Below, one piece after another: positions 1 through 8,579 of a DNA stretch of 51,350 bases. Origin of the DNA: Dehalococcoidia bacterium (lineage in GTDB: Bacteria; Chloroflexota; Dehalococcoidia; UBA2247; RBG-13-53-26); NCBI GenBank assembly GCA_030372995.1, contig JAUCPZ010000110.1:1-51350 (forward strand), given 5' to 3'. The notes below the pieces were generated by a model, which was not told the DNA's origin, ran no database searches, and worked only from the letters and a program-made list of their open reading frames with translations. The position numbers were made by a program, and so were the translations under genes. Positions within the stretch are counted from its first letter, which is position 1, and each line of letters begins with the position of its first letter.

Positions 1-41
1 TTCGGAACTCGTCGGCAGCGTCAGATGTGTATAAGAGACAG
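1..41. other. Sequencing adapter at left contig end
   Basis: Bases 9-41 match the Nextera transposase read-1 adapter, ending in the 19-bp mosaic end AGATGTGTATAAGAGACAG. This is library sequence, not genome. Real sequence starts at about base 42. Bases 1-8 are also suspect. Confidence 0.97.
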
Positions 42-74
42 CGATCCAATCTCCAGGGTGAGCAATCTTGCCTC

Positions 75-1730
75 TTAGCTCTCGTACGTCTTGATGTACT
101 TCTCCATCAGTTTCGTTGGCTTCCACCACTTCTTGAGACCCATATCCTCCGCCACCTTGTTGGCAGCAATATAGCCCGGCCCGCCGGTGACCATTCCACC
201 CGGATAGGTCGACGCGCCACAGAGGTAGAGGCCACCGATCGGGGTCTTAGACTGCGAGCACTCGATATTCGGCCGGTTGAAGCCAAGTTGCATCGGGGTG
301 TAGTCGCCATGCTTGATGCCGCCACGCCGCATGTTGGGCAGGCGGATCTCGATGTCCTCCGGAGATTCACTGGTGGCCATAATGATGTTCTCTTTCTTCA
401 GGTTGGGGGCCGCCTTCACCCACTTGTCCATGATAGCAGCGTCCACTTCCTGGGCCTTCTTGGTCCAGCCGCCCTCAATTCCATAAGGAGCATGCATCTG
501 CAGGAAAGAGACGTATCCACCATACGGGGAGTGCACCAGATGTGGATCCCAGAAGCTCTCGCAGGTCGCATGTCCGCCGATCAGCTTGTAGTCCAGCTTG
601 CCCTTGATCACGTTGTTCCAGTGAGCGACGATCTGGTCAGTGGTGTCGAACCCAACCACCGTCATGAAGCTCTCACTGGCCCAAGGATCATCGCACTTGT
701 ACTTCGGCATCTCCTTGGAGACGATATGGAGGGTGTGGTAGCTCCACTTGTCGTACTTCCAGGCCTCGCTGGCGTCCTTGAGACTCTGCGGCAGGCTCTT
801 GGGCTCGATCAGGTCCAGGAAGGTGGTCTTGGGATCCAGGCTGGATATGACCACTTTGGCATTCAGCTTACGCCCTTCTCTGAGTTCGACTCCGGTGACA
901 TTGCCGTTCTGCACGTTGATCTTGCATACCTCGGCTGCCTCCACAATGATGCCGCCATTAGCGTGGATCTCCCGGGAGAAGGCTCCAGCCATCTTGTGTG
1001 AGCCGCCCACCAGGTAGGCCTTGTCCATAGCCCTGGTCAGCAGCAGAGGCACAAACAGGCCCACGCCCGTCTCACTGGGGTCAAGTCCCCACATGCACGT
1101 CGCATAGAGCATGAGAGCTCTAACCTTGTCGTGTTCAAACGCTTCCTTCATGATCGCCAGCGGGCTCTTTTCATTGAGTTCCAAGAGTTCCCGCCCCACC
1201 TCCGTCTTCTGGAGGCTGACGATCAAGTCCAGGGATGGCTTCGCGGGGAAGTAGGTCGCCGGACCAACGATCTCATCCATCATCCTCTGCCACACCCGGA
1301 TGTGCTTGCCGAAGGCCACTGCGTCCCTGTGGGAGAACTTGTGGATGGAATCGACGGTGTCCTCGACCATCTTCGTCAGAAGAAGCGACGTGCCATCGCC
1401 AAACACCATGGCCATCTGGAGGTTGGGTTTGATCCAGGTCAACGCATGTCGGTCCAGATTGAAGTCTCTCATGGCCGGCATGTAGTCCACCATCATGTGG
1501 TAGATGGCATGTATGTTGGAGTAGTAGCCCGGGAAGAGAATCTCCTCCGTAGCCAGTCCGCCCCCCACTTCGTACCGCCTCTCCACGACCACGACCTTGG
1601 CTCCGGCTTTCGCCAGATAGGCAGCCGTCATCAGGCCATTGGGACCGCCACCGATGACGATCACATCCCAGTTGGTCTCCATCGGGAATTCATCGAACTG
1701 CTTTCCGACCAATGCATCCATCATTGCCAT
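75..1730 (-). CDS. FAD-dependent oxidoreductase, phytoene desaturase-like (first of a tandem pair)
   Basis: A 551-aa flavoprotein. The N-terminal Rossmann motif GGGPNG is at residues 27-32, followed by an ERRYEVGGG-type motif where the FAD ribose and pyrophosphate bind. The C-terminal motif LYLCGASTYPGGMVTGGPGY is the usual FAD-closing signature of the phytoene desaturase / all-trans-retinol saturase / carotenoid isomerase superfamily. The ATG at 1730 is preceded by AAGGAGGAG at good spacing, which fixes the start. The gene lies 15 bp downstream of a second, diverged member of the same family and is probably co-transcribed with it. No phytoene synthase or other carotenoid gene is nearby, so carotenoid chemistry is not supported. 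The substrate is unknown; a saturated or unsaturated lipid or isoprenoid is an inference only. The fold assignment is secure. Confidence 0.88.
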   Translation of the reverse strand: MAMMDALVGKQFDEFPMETNWDVIVIGGGPNGLMTAAYLAKAGAKVVVVERRYEVGGGLATEEILFPGYYSNIHAIYHMMVDYMPAMRDFNLDRHALTWIKPNLQMAMVFGDGTSLLLTKMVEDTVDSIHKFSHRDAVAFGKHIRVWQRMMDEIVGPATYFPAKPSLDLIVSLQKTEVGRELLELNEKSPLAIMKEAFEHDKVRALMLYATCMWGLDPSETGVGLFVPLLLTRAMDKAYLVGGSHKMAGAFSREIHANGGIIVEAAEVCKINVQNGNVTGVELREGRKLNAKVVISSLDPKTTFLDLIEPKSLPQSLKDASEAWKYDKWSYHTLHIVSKEMPKYKCDDPWASESFMTVVGFDTTDQIVAHWNNVIKGKLDYKLIGGHATCESFWDPHLVHSPYGGYVSFLQMHAPYGIEGGWTKKAQEVDAAIMDKWVKAAPNLKKENIIMATSESPEDIEIRLPNMRRGGIKHGDYTPMQLGFNRPNIECSQSKTPIGGLYLCGASTYPGGMVTGGPGYIAANKVAEDMGLKKWWKPTKLMEKYIKTYES

Positions 1731-1745
1731 GTCAGTTCTCCTCCT

Positions 1746-3434
1746 TTACGACGGGCGCTTCGCCGATTTCTTGCCCGGCTGCGGTATGTAGTACGGTGCT
1801 GAGTACCACCAGGGACCGGGCTCGACCAGGCCGTCCTCGATAAGGATGTGCATCAAGTTGTAGGGGATAGCCATCAGGAAAAGCCCGCCAGGATGGCAGG
1901 AAGTCTGATTACAAAGGTAGAGCCCATCGATCGGCGTGCGGTAGCGGGCCAGCTCTGGGATCGGCCGGTTTTCCGCCCACTGATCATGGCAGTGGCGGGT
2001 GCCGCACCAGGTGCCCCCGATGAGGCCAGTGTTGCGGAACTCGGAGTCATAGGGGCTGTTGGTCCATATCTTGATGATGTTGTCCGAGTTGAGGTTCTCG
2101 TACACAATGCTCATGGACTTTATGATGTGCTGGGTAAGTTGGTCCTTGATCTTGTTGATGGCGTCCGGCCCGTCCACATGGTATTCGGGTGGCGGGACCA
2201 GGTAGTAGACCGGTGACATGATATGTCCTTCGGGCCTGGTAACCTGCTTGTCGGTCGGCTCGAACCTGACGTACGGCGTAGAAAGCCACAGCGTCCTCTC
2301 CGGCGGCATCCTGGGGTTGCCCCGCCAGCCATCGACGTCGGCCACGTGATCGTAGTAGATCTCACGGGAGTCCTGCGGGAATCCGCCGCCCACGAACTTG
2401 CCCTTCCACGGTTTCCTGGGCTCCAGCCTCTCTTTGGTGTAGAAGTGGAAGTTGAAGATGCTGCCGCCCTTGAGGCTGATGTCGTTCACCTTCTGCAGCA
2501 GTCCCTGGTCGCAGTGGTTCTTGCCCACCAGCTTGTTAAAGGTCTGCCGGACATCGACGTCGCTAATGACGGCCTTCTTCGCCCAAATCTTCTTGCTGGC
2601 CTGGGTAGCAGTCTCTCTCAGCCGAACGCCCACAGCCACGCCATCGTTGATGATGATCTCGTCAACCGGGCAGCAGGTGCGGACGACAGCCCCATGGGCC
2701 AACGCACACCGCAGCACGGCATGGAAGTAGTCATGCATCCCGCCGCGCGGCGGCCTCATGCGGCCTAAGATGAGCAAGGTGATGGCGCAGGCCCAGGCCG
2801 GAACAGCCACCCCCTTCCAGTGGCCGGCGGCGCCAGAGTACCAGGCAACGACCGCCTGCTGCACCTTCCACGGTTCGCTCTCCAGGTGCTGATCCATCAG
2901 GTCAAACAGGTCGTAGTCCAGCATCTCCTCGGTCCAGATGTCGGGCTGGTACTTCTTGTAGACCTGCATGTAGGGGATGTTGTCTATGGTAAGCTCTATC
3001 TCGGGAGGATGGGGCGGGGTCCAGAAGACCGAGCGCAGCAGCTCCCGTGTAAACGGGGGCTGAGTCAGGAGCCCGGCCATCTTGGCGAAACCCATCTGAT
3101 CCTTCTCAGTGAGCGGCGACATGCCGAAGCTGCAGGCAACGCCACGCGAGGCGTCTGCCATGAGATCACCCATTTCGCCCTCACCGACGCGCCAGCCGTA
3201 CTTCCACAACTCGAGCTGGTCGTACCCGGGTGCGGGTGCGGAGTAAATCATGATAGCGTGGGGGTTGATCTTGACGCCGGCTATCGGCTCCGTGTTCTCA
3301 CAGGCACCGCCCGCCTCCGGCCGCTCTTCCAGAACACAAACGCTCTGGCCGCTCTTGGCGAGGTAGGCGGCCAGAGTGACGCCGTTCGGCCCGCCGCCCA
3401 CAATGACAAAATCGTATCTCTCGTCTCTAGGCAT
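1746..3434 (-). CDS. FAD-dependent oxidoreductase, phytoene desaturase-like (second of a tandem pair)
   Basis: A 562-aa protein with the dinucleotide-binding motif GGGPNG at residues 13-18, the downstream EERPEAGGA motif, and a C-terminal GLYLCNQTSCHPGG motif that corresponds to the FAD-closing segment of phytoene-desaturase-like enzymes. The central part carries an extra aromatic-rich stretch (residues about 330-420) that differs from the neighbouring copy. The pair therefore looks like an old duplication or two subunits rather than a recent one. The ATG at 3434 has an upstream GGAGAGGAGA ribosome binding site. It is the first gene of a two-gene unit whose likely promoter lies about 600 bp upstream (4026-4054). 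Substrate unknown. Confidence 0.87.
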   Translation of the reverse strand: MPRDERYDFVIVGGGPNGVTLAAYLAKSGQSVCVLEERPEAGGACENTEPIAGVKINPHAIMIYSAPAPGYDQLELWKYGWRVGEGEMGDLMADASRGVACSFGMSPLTEKDQMGFAKMAGLLTQPPFTRELLRSVFWTPPHPPEIELTIDNIPYMQVYKKYQPDIWTEEMLDYDLFDLMDQHLESEPWKVQQAVVAWYSGAAGHWKGVAVPAWACAITLLILGRMRPPRGGMHDYFHAVLRCALAHGAVVRTCCPVDEIIINDGVAVGVRLRETATQASKKIWAKKAVISDVDVRQTFNKLVGKNHCDQGLLQKVNDISLKGGSIFNFHFYTKERLEPRKPWKGKFVGGGFPQDSREIYYDHVADVDGWRGNPRMPPERTLWLSTPYVRFEPTDKQVTRPEGHIMSPVYYLVPPPEYHVDGPDAINKIKDQLTQHIIKSMSIVYENLNSDNIIKIWTNSPYDSEFRNTGLIGGTWCGTRHCHDQWAENRPIPELARYRTPIDGLYLCNQTSCHPGGLFLMAIPYNLMHILIEDGLVEPGPWWYSAPYYIPQPGKKSAKRPS

Positions 3435-3654
3435 ATCAGTCTCCTCTCCTCAGAATTGTGCGCTTTGGTGTGTGGCACCCGCTGAGAAACCCAGTGCATG
3501 CGGAAATCACGCAGATCCCGATTGCCGGCCCCCCTTTCCTTGCTTCCTCGACTCGCTACTGAAGTGTTGCCAATCTGTCGTGCCCGAGAACGCAACAAAC
3601 GCCGTACAACTGCCGCAATCCAGTCTCGCCCTCTTTGGCTACCAGTCCTTTCCC

Positions 3655-3685
3655 AAAAGACAAACCACCGCCCATGAGGGCGGTG
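3655..3685 (-). terminator. Terminator-like hairpin in minus-strand leader
   Basis: On the minus strand an 8-bp GC-rich stem (CACCGCCC, loop TCAT, GGGCGGTG) is followed by GGTTTGTCTTTT. It lies between the promoter at 4026-4054 and the gene starting at 3434. It could end a small RNA of about 350 nt or act as an attenuator for the two oxidoreductase genes. Confidence 0.45.
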
Positions 3686-3815
3686 TCCGTAGCACTAGCA
3701 AACAGGCTGCTGATGTGGAGTCGGTCTCCGGACGAGGGTCATTGAGGACGGTGCTCTCTCGGTGGCAGCAGCCCCGAAGGACCGGAGGAGAGAACCGGCA
3801 ATGAGCCGATGGCTG
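3661..3815. ncRNA. Candidate structured noncoding element in the long leader/intergenic region
   Basis: The 668-bp stretch 3435-4102 has no convincing gene. Within it, 3661-3815 is rich in pairing sequence: an 8-bp hairpin CACCGCCC/GGGCGGTG with ATGA loop (3666-3685), an 8-bp long-range pair GGCTGCTG (3705-3712) with CAGCAGCC (3766-3773), and GTCCG (3685-3689) with CGGAC (3729-3733), which would form a pseudoknot with the long-range pair. It matches no riboswitch I could recall. Candidates are a solo omega-RNA/HEARO-type RNA left by an IscB or TnpB element (no such ORF remains) or a leader RNA of the downstream oxidoreductases. Strand unresolved. Confidence 0.35.
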
Positions 3816-4025
3816 TCTTGTCTTTCGCTGAGCTCGCCCACTAACGGTGCCAAACCGCCCCTTTCAGGAGTGTGTCCTATCAGCCCAGGCGGAGCAGACG
3901 CATAACCGTGGCCAGAGCACGTACCCCCACGTGATCGGCATTGCAGTTACTGTCTCTCCACTCCATTTAGCTATCGCCATACTGTTAGCCAGTAGCTAAG
4001 TATTGCCAAGGTGCCAAGTGTTGTC

Positions 4026-4054
4026 AATATAGCAAGCAAAAACCGGATTGTCAA
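4026..4054 (-). promoter_or_regulatory. Sigma70-type promoter, minus strand
   Basis: Read on the minus strand: TTGACA (4049-4054), a 17-bp spacer, TATATT (4026-4031). That is 6/6 and 5/6 against consensus at ideal spacing, with a predicted start near 4019. The nearest downstream gene starts at 3434, leaving an unusually long leader of about 585 nt. A second, weaker TTGACA-17-AATACT lies immediately downstream (3999-4027). Confidence 0.65.
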
Positions 4055-4102
4055 GTCGATTCTGACACAATCTCAGTAGGCTTCAGAGGCCACTAGGCAT
4101 GG

Positions 4103-5146
4103 TCACACCCCCGGGATCACCATCACCTTGACTGACTGCTTCGCATCCATTTGGGTCTCAAAGGCCTCTTCGACCCTGTCCAGCGGAAACCGATGTGTGA
4201 TGAGACCACCCGTGCTGACCCGCCGGCTGCTCACCAACTCCATGGCCATGTCCCATCTCTGGCCGCCAGAGCCGCGCAGGGTAAGATTCTTGTAGGCAAA
4301 CATGGTGCTGGCCAATTCAGGAGCAATCTCGAGGCTCCGCTCGAAAAGGCCGACCTGAACGATCCGACCAAAGGGGCGGGCGATTGCGACCGCCTGGCGA
4401 AATGCCTCGGGCGAGCCGGAACACTCAAAGACCGTGCTGGCCATTCCTCCGGATGTGGCGGCGGCCACAGCTTTGACCAGGTCGGCATCTCTGGGATTGA
4501 GGACCATTTCAGCACCCAGTTTCTCGGCCAAGGCTAGCCTGATCGGTGAAGGTTCGACGACAATGGTTCTGGCTCCCATCGAGCGGCACACCTGAGCAAT
4601 GCATTGTCCGATCATGCCAGCGCCAAGTATGACGACCGTGTCCTGGCTTTGGATGCGTGCTCGTGCTGCGGCGTGGCACGCCACAGCGAGGGGCTCAATC
4701 GTGGCTGCCTCCTCCCAACTCAGGCCCGCTGGGATGCGAAAGAAGGTCTTCCCTATCAGCGGGCGAGGCACGACCACGTACTCGGCAAATGCCCCGTCAA
4801 GTCCCTCCCCGGGCACCAGCGGCTGAGGACACAAGTCCGGTTGACCATGTTGGCACTGATAGCAGGACCCGCAATTCCGGTAACCCGTCCCTACTACCCT
4901 GTCACCAATCGCCAACCCCATGACCGCTGCACCGATCGCTTCGATCTCCCCGCTGAACTCGTGGCCGAGTATGAACCTCCCCTGCTCTCTGGCACCGTGC
5001 CCTCTCTTGTAGGCATGAACATCCGTGCCGCATATGCCGCAGGCCATGACCTTCACCAGAACCTCATCCTCACGGATCGGAGGGCTCTCCACCATCTCGG
5101 TCCGGATGTCCCGCGGCCCGAGCAGGATGGCAGCTTTCATTACCAT
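4103..5146 (-). CDS. Zinc-dependent medium-chain alcohol/polyol dehydrogenase
   Basis: A 347-aa NAD(P)-dependent dehydrogenase of the sorbitol / threonine dehydrogenase type. Visible residues are the catalytic zinc ligands Cys36 (CGICGTD) and His62-Glu63 (GHE), four structural-zinc cysteines (92, 95, 98, 106), and the nucleotide motif GAGMIG at 175-180. The open frame runs 60 codons further upstream, but that part has no family similarity. The ATG at 5146 follows GGAGGAGG and matches the family start MKAA; a second ATG is two codons later. Substrate cannot be read from sequence; family members oxidise polyols, L-threonine or 2,3-butanediol. It is followed by the 3435-4102 intergenic region and preceded at 131 bp by a ThiF-type gene. 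Confidence 0.88.
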   Translation of the reverse strand: MVMKAAILLGPRDIRTEMVESPPIREDEVLVKVMACGICGTDVHAYKRGHGAREQGRFILGHEFSGEIEAIGAAVMGLAIGDRVVGTGYRNCGSCYQCQHGQPDLCPQPLVPGEGLDGAFAEYVVVPRPLIGKTFFRIPAGLSWEEAATIEPLAVACHAAARARIQSQDTVVILGAGMIGQCIAQVCRSMGARTIVVEPSPIRLALAEKLGAEMVLNPRDADLVKAVAAATSGGMASTVFECSGSPEAFRQAVAIARPFGRIVQVGLFERSLEIAPELASTMFAYKNLTLRGSGGQRWDMAMELVSSRRVSTGGLITHRFPLDRVEEAFETQMDAKQSVKVMVIPGV

Positions 5147-5277
5147 GCCGGCAGCCTCCTCCGGTCTCCTGCAGCTAGTGCCCAAGGCATTCGATATAGA
5201 ATGAGGGGAACGACTTGACCAACATCTGCCTCCCTGTTTCAAGCGATAAGGCCAGCGGCAGACGTGCGCTCTGGGGA

Positions 5278-6027
5278 CTACGTGCGGTGTAGACCAGGGC
5301 TGCTCCGTACCCCACACTCCGGGCAATCCGGGTCCCTTCTCACCTTCATCTCGTTGAATTTCATGGCCAGGCCGTCGAAGATCAAGAGCCGTCCGGCAAG
5401 CAGATCACCTTGACCAAGGAGGTATTTGACGACTTCACCAGCCTGTATGCAGCCAATGACCGCCGGGGCCACTCCTGCCACGGGCGGCTTGCCAGGAACA
5501 ACGTCCTGGTAGAGGCACCGCAGGCACGGCGTTTCGCCCGGGATTACGGTGGTGGCTCTTCCCTCCCAAGCGTAGACTGCTCCGTGGAAGAGCGGCAACT
5601 TCCGCCGAACGGCCACCCTGTTCAACAGAAATCTGGTGGGCAGGTTGTCCATGGCGTCCACAATGGGGCAATCCCCCACCAGTTCAGAGACATTGTCTTC
5701 TCCAATGACATCCACTATGCCTTCCACGCGGATGTCGTAGTTGAGCGCTTCCAGCCTCTCCGCAGCGACCCGTGCCTTCCTCCGGCCAACGTCCGCATCC
5801 GTGTACAGCACCTGCCGGTTGAGGTTCGTCACATCAACTTTGTCATTGTCGATGACCCTGATATTCCCCACGCCAGCGGCAGCAAGGTAGAGAAGGATAG
5901 CCGATCCCAGCCCTCCTGCCCCCGCAACCGCGACTTTGGCCTTCTTCAGTTTCTCCTGACCTTCGTTTCCCCAGCCGGGTATCATGATCTGTCTGTTGTA
6001 CCTGGCCAATTCGCGGTCACTAAGCAT
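5278..6027 (-). CDS. ThiF/MoeB/HesA-family adenylyltransferase (E1-like)
   Basis: A 249-aa E1-like enzyme that adenylates the C-terminal Gly-Gly of a small ubiquitin-like sulfur carrier (ThiS or MoaD type). It has the ATP-binding motif GAGGLG (residues 36-41), the NLNRQ motif downstream, and two CxxC pairs (CLRC near residue 170 and CPEC near the C-terminus) that bind the structural zinc of this family. No rhodanese domain is fused. No ThiS/MoaD-like gene is seen nearby, so thiamine, molybdopterin or another pathway cannot be chosen. The start ATG at 6027 has only a weak GAGG site. Confidence 0.85.
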   Translation of the reverse strand: MLSDRELARYNRQIMIPGWGNEGQEKLKKAKVAVAGAGGLGSAILLYLAAAGVGNIRVIDNDKVDVTNLNRQVLYTDADVGRRKARVAAERLEALNYDIRVEGIVDVIGEDNVSELVGDCPIVDAMDNLPTRFLLNRVAVRRKLPLFHGAVYAWEGRATTVIPGETPCLRCLYQDVVPGKPPVAGVAPAVIGCIQAGEVVKYLLGQGDLLAGRLLIFDGLAMKFNEMKVRRDPDCPECGVRSSPGLHRT

Positions 6028-6311
6028 GGTTGCCTCGAACCGACATCACCTTCGGTTGGTTCCTGTCAGACTGGGTTACCAGCCCGCCACATGGTGAAGA
6101 TGGGACACGCTTTCATCATCGGGGGATTCGCGAGAGATGATATGGTCTGCATCAGAGGGTTGTCAATAGCCATTGGCCTTGAGCAGCGAAACAGAGGACA
6201 GCCTACGACCGACGCCAAAGCAATGCGATGCGGGACAGCGACCGCGAACCAGAGAGATTCCCGCGAACACAGCCTCATCTCCGGTGGTCGGTGCCCGGCG
6301 CTGGCATGCGG

Positions 6312-6917
6312 CTACAGAAGGTAGCGGTCGCGCGGCTTCGGCCTCCTGATCAGAAGGAGGCCGGCTATCAGACCAACTACAAGACCACCAAGGTGTGCCT
6401 GCCAGGCCACATTGGGAATGAAGGAGAGCAGGAGGAAGCTGCCAACGATGACGATCCACAGCGGCACCGGGATGATGAAGTAGAGAAGGGCCTTGATGTT
6501 CGGACGGAGGACTGCCAGCGCCGTACCGACCGCGAAGACAGCGCCGGAGGCGCCAACTACGCCGGCGTACCGGGCTGTTTCACTAGCCCATGGGGCATAA
6601 AGGGCATAGATGATGTAGAAAGCACCACCCACAAGCCCGCCCACGAAGTAGATGATGAGGAACTTGACCTCCCCGACCAGCATGGTCAAGTAGGTCCCAA
6701 AGAAGTAAAGGGTGATCATGTTGCCGAGTATGTGAAAGAAACCGGCATGGACAAACATGCTGGTGAGAATGGTCCATGGTTCCTCGGTGAAGTAAGCCGG
6801 TTGAAGATCGAGGCGGTATTCCAGGCTGTTGGAGAGGAGAGTGAATATGAAGACAACGACGTTGATCAGTATCAGAATCAGTACGCCGGTCGGATTGGGA
6901 CTCCGGTAATCCCTCAT
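6312..6917 (-). CDS. Rhomboid-family intramembrane serine protease
   Basis: A 201-aa membrane protease with six predicted transmembrane helices. It shows the full rhomboid signature: H57 and the HxxxN motif (His62, Asn66), the nucleophile Ser124 in GASG (122-125), and catalytic His175 in AHLGG. It cleaves transmembrane helices of client proteins in the bilayer. The length is typical of a minimal six-helix bacterial rhomboid. ATG at 6917 has AGAGG very close upstream. Neighbours give no clue to its substrate. The 284-bp stretch 6028-6311 between it and the ThiF-like gene shows no gene I can support. Confidence 0.92.
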   Translation of the reverse strand: MRDYRSPNPTGVLILILINVVVFIFTLLSNSLEYRLDLQPAYFTEEPWTILTSMFVHAGFFHILGNMITLYFFGTYLTMLVGEVKFLIIYFVGGLVGGAFYIIYALYAPWASETARYAGVVGASGAVFAVGTALAVLRPNIKALLYFIIPVPLWIVIVGSFLLLSFIPNVAWQAHLGGLVVGLIAGLLLIRRPKPRDRYLL

Positions 6918-7142
6918 CTAACCTCTTGATTCATGCTTTGCATGCCGGCGGAAGGTGCAAATGGCTCCCTCGGCCTGCGTGCGTTGGTACCAGTATAACA
7001 ACAAGTGTACGCACGGGAAAGCCGCCTGGCATGCGGCCTGTGTTGGAGCAATAGCAGCCGCTACATCATATGCCGGTGCGCTGCGGTCCCGCCAGAGCAC
7101 GCCCGGGATTCTCGAGATAAGCAGAGTCCGCACGATGCTGCG

Positions 7143-7418
7143 TCAGGTTTTCGGCTTCTCCGCCGCAGAAGCAGCAGCTTTCTTCTTCTTCTCGCTGCGG
7201 TAGCTGAAATAGAAGTAGGGGAACAGAAGGATGAACACGAGCAACCCCGGACTCATCCCCATGCCCAGCGACTTGAGGCCCTCTTCCGGAGTGATGATGA
7301 CGTCCATCGGTACCTGGCCCAGAGCCAATTGCTTCAATATCAGTTTGTTACCATCCCGCTTGATGCCCTGGAAGACTGAGGCCACTGTGCCGTCAGGATT
7401 GTAGACCGTCATACCCAT
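7143..7418 (-). CDS. Small single-pass membrane protein, unknown function
   Basis: 91 aa. A polar, probably beta-rich N-terminal part of about 50 residues is followed by a conserved-looking TPEE segment, one hydrophobic helix (about residues 55-73, LLVFILLFPYFYF) and a Lys/Ala-rich tail. A GTG three codons upstream is open, but AGGGGG is placed correctly for the ATG at 7418, so I use that. Family not recognised. Confidence 0.65.
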   Translation of the reverse strand: MGMTVYNPDGTVASVFQGIKRDGNKLILKQLALGQVPMDVIITPEEGLKSLGMGMSPGLLVFILLFPYFYFSYRSEKKKKAAASAAEKPKT

Positions 7419-7668
7419 GCTAAACACCCCCTTTCGGTGCCCAACTGCTGGCAGTTTGCCTGTTTGCGGCGGGACTTGTCAACTGTCCACCCGCCGCGGG
7501 GCTCGCAGCCACTCCACTTGTTGACAGTCATGGTGATGACAGCCGTCAATAGGGCAGCAGTCGAGTCCGGATGAATGAGGGCAGGCACGGAACACCCAGA
7601 GTCTCAGCGGTCGTCAAGGAAGGTAACACGCGGCAATGCCGTTGCCCCTCCGGGGGGCTTGGCGGGTT

Positions 7669-7980
7669 CTAGCAGCGGGCCGGCACCGGAGGACGGTGAG
7701 CCGAGGTCGAAGCGCTCTTCTCCAGCCAGCGTTCCCGGACTTCCTCGAACTGGGCGATGATGGCCACTATCTCCTCTTGGGATAGCTCGGGCCGGGTCCG
7801 GTCGCACTTCTTGTCCCACCACCGGCGGCACTGTGTTGCGACGGCGCAACCCTCTTCACTGGTCGCATTTCGGAGACAACAAGCGTCCAGGTAACCACCG
7901 ATGCTCCTGAAGGTGGTCCCCAGCATCAACTCATAGCGAGGATCCTGGCGCAGATATCTTCTTCTCCGGGAGACCGCCAT
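7669..7980 (-). CDS. Cysteine-rich small protein, unknown function
   Basis: 103 aa, ATG preceded by AGGAG at good spacing. It begins with a basic stretch (SRRRRYLRQD) and has cysteines at 34, 35, 45, 51 and 59, in the pattern CC-x9-C-x5-C-x7-C with a WWDKKC motif, then a charged helix (about 67-88). The cysteine cluster could bind a metal or Fe-S cluster. I do not recognise the family. Confidence 0.6.
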   Translation of the reverse strand: MAVSRRRRYLRQDPRYELMLGTTFRSIGGYLDACCLRNATSEEGCAVATQCRRWWDKKCDRTRPELSQEEIVAIIAQFEEVRERWLEKSASTSAHRPPVPARC

Positions 7981-8023
7981 ATTCTGCTCCTGGCTGGCAC
8001 AGACTCGTCAGGGATGAGACAAA

Positions 8024-8049
8024 CGAACCGACCTGGCTAGGTCGGTTTG
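8024..8049. terminator. Strong hairpin, probable bidirectional terminator
   Basis: An 11-bp stem (one G-T pair) with AACCGACCT / AGGTCGGTT around the 4-nt loop GGCT. On the minus strand it is followed by TTTGTCTC, downstream of the gene ending at 8286. The rest of 7981-8285 shows no gene. Confidence 0.55.
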
Positions 8050-8285
8050 CTCGTCGACTCCCAGCCGCCTTGATGGTCGCGGAGAGTCAGTGTTTCAGCT
8101 TATCGTGCCGACTCCACACATGCCGGCGGGCCATTCCTGCTGCGCGGTTACCAGTTCTTAGTCGTTCAACCCCCTCTGCATCCTCCGTCGCCGTGAACCC
8201 CGTCCACCCAACCTCGGCGCGATCGTGTACGCAACGTCCCATGCAGGACAGCAGCCTCCCCGCGGACTGCGGCCGGCTCAAGTCG

Positions 8286-8579
8286 TCAGTGGGTTTCCTC
8301 AGTCAGAGTAAACGCGGCGCAGGCATCCTTGTCCATCTGTCTCCTCACCACGACCTGGGCGATTCTCTCGTAGGGCACGAATCTGAGGGACATCTCGCCG
8401 CCTTGCTCATATGTCTCCAACCTGACGTGGTCGTCCTCGGTCCAGATCTGCCCGACGGCTAGGGTTGTGCCATCAACGAGGCTAAACTCGACCGAGAGAG
8501 CCGGTGAGTCCTTGGCTTTGAGGAACTTGCTCACGTTATCGAACCACTTGGTGCGGGCAAAAGAACGGCTGCTCAGCAT
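8286..8579 (-). CDS. Small protein, possible Sm/Hfq-like fold, unknown function
   Basis: 97 aa with a very good ribosome binding site (AGGAGGT, 8586-8594 region) before the ATG at 8579. After a basic N-terminus the sequence reads as a small beta barrel: SLVDGTTLAVGQIWTEDD, then a polar turn, then RFVPYERIAQVVV. This spacing of a V-DG-L-G strand pair and a final VPY-x-I-x-x-VVV strand resembles Hfq and Sm proteins. That is a pattern resemblance, not a database result. It lies alone between the glycyl radical enzyme and a terminator. Confidence 0.6.
   Translation of the reverse strand: MLSSRSFARTKWFDNVSKFLKAKDSPALSVEFSLVDGTTLAVGQIWTEDDHVRLETYEQGGEMSLRFVPYERIAQVVVRRQMDKDACAAFTLTEETH

Noticed and set aside
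27-1001. Long open frame on the plus strand opposite the first oxidoreductase
   Set aside because: Antisense shadow in high-GC coding sequence; no ribosome site and no recognisable domain. The same applies to the long plus-strand frames at 33737-35074 and 42728-43819.
3661-3815. RNase P RNA, tmRNA, T-box, TPP, cobalamin, glycine or c-di-GMP riboswitch
   Set aside because: I looked for the conserved core motif of each on both strands and did not find a convincing one.
5147-5326. 60-residue N-terminal extension of the alcohol dehydrogenase
   Set aside because: Overlaps the ThiF-type gene, lacks family similarity, and a good ribosome site exists for the ATG at 5146.
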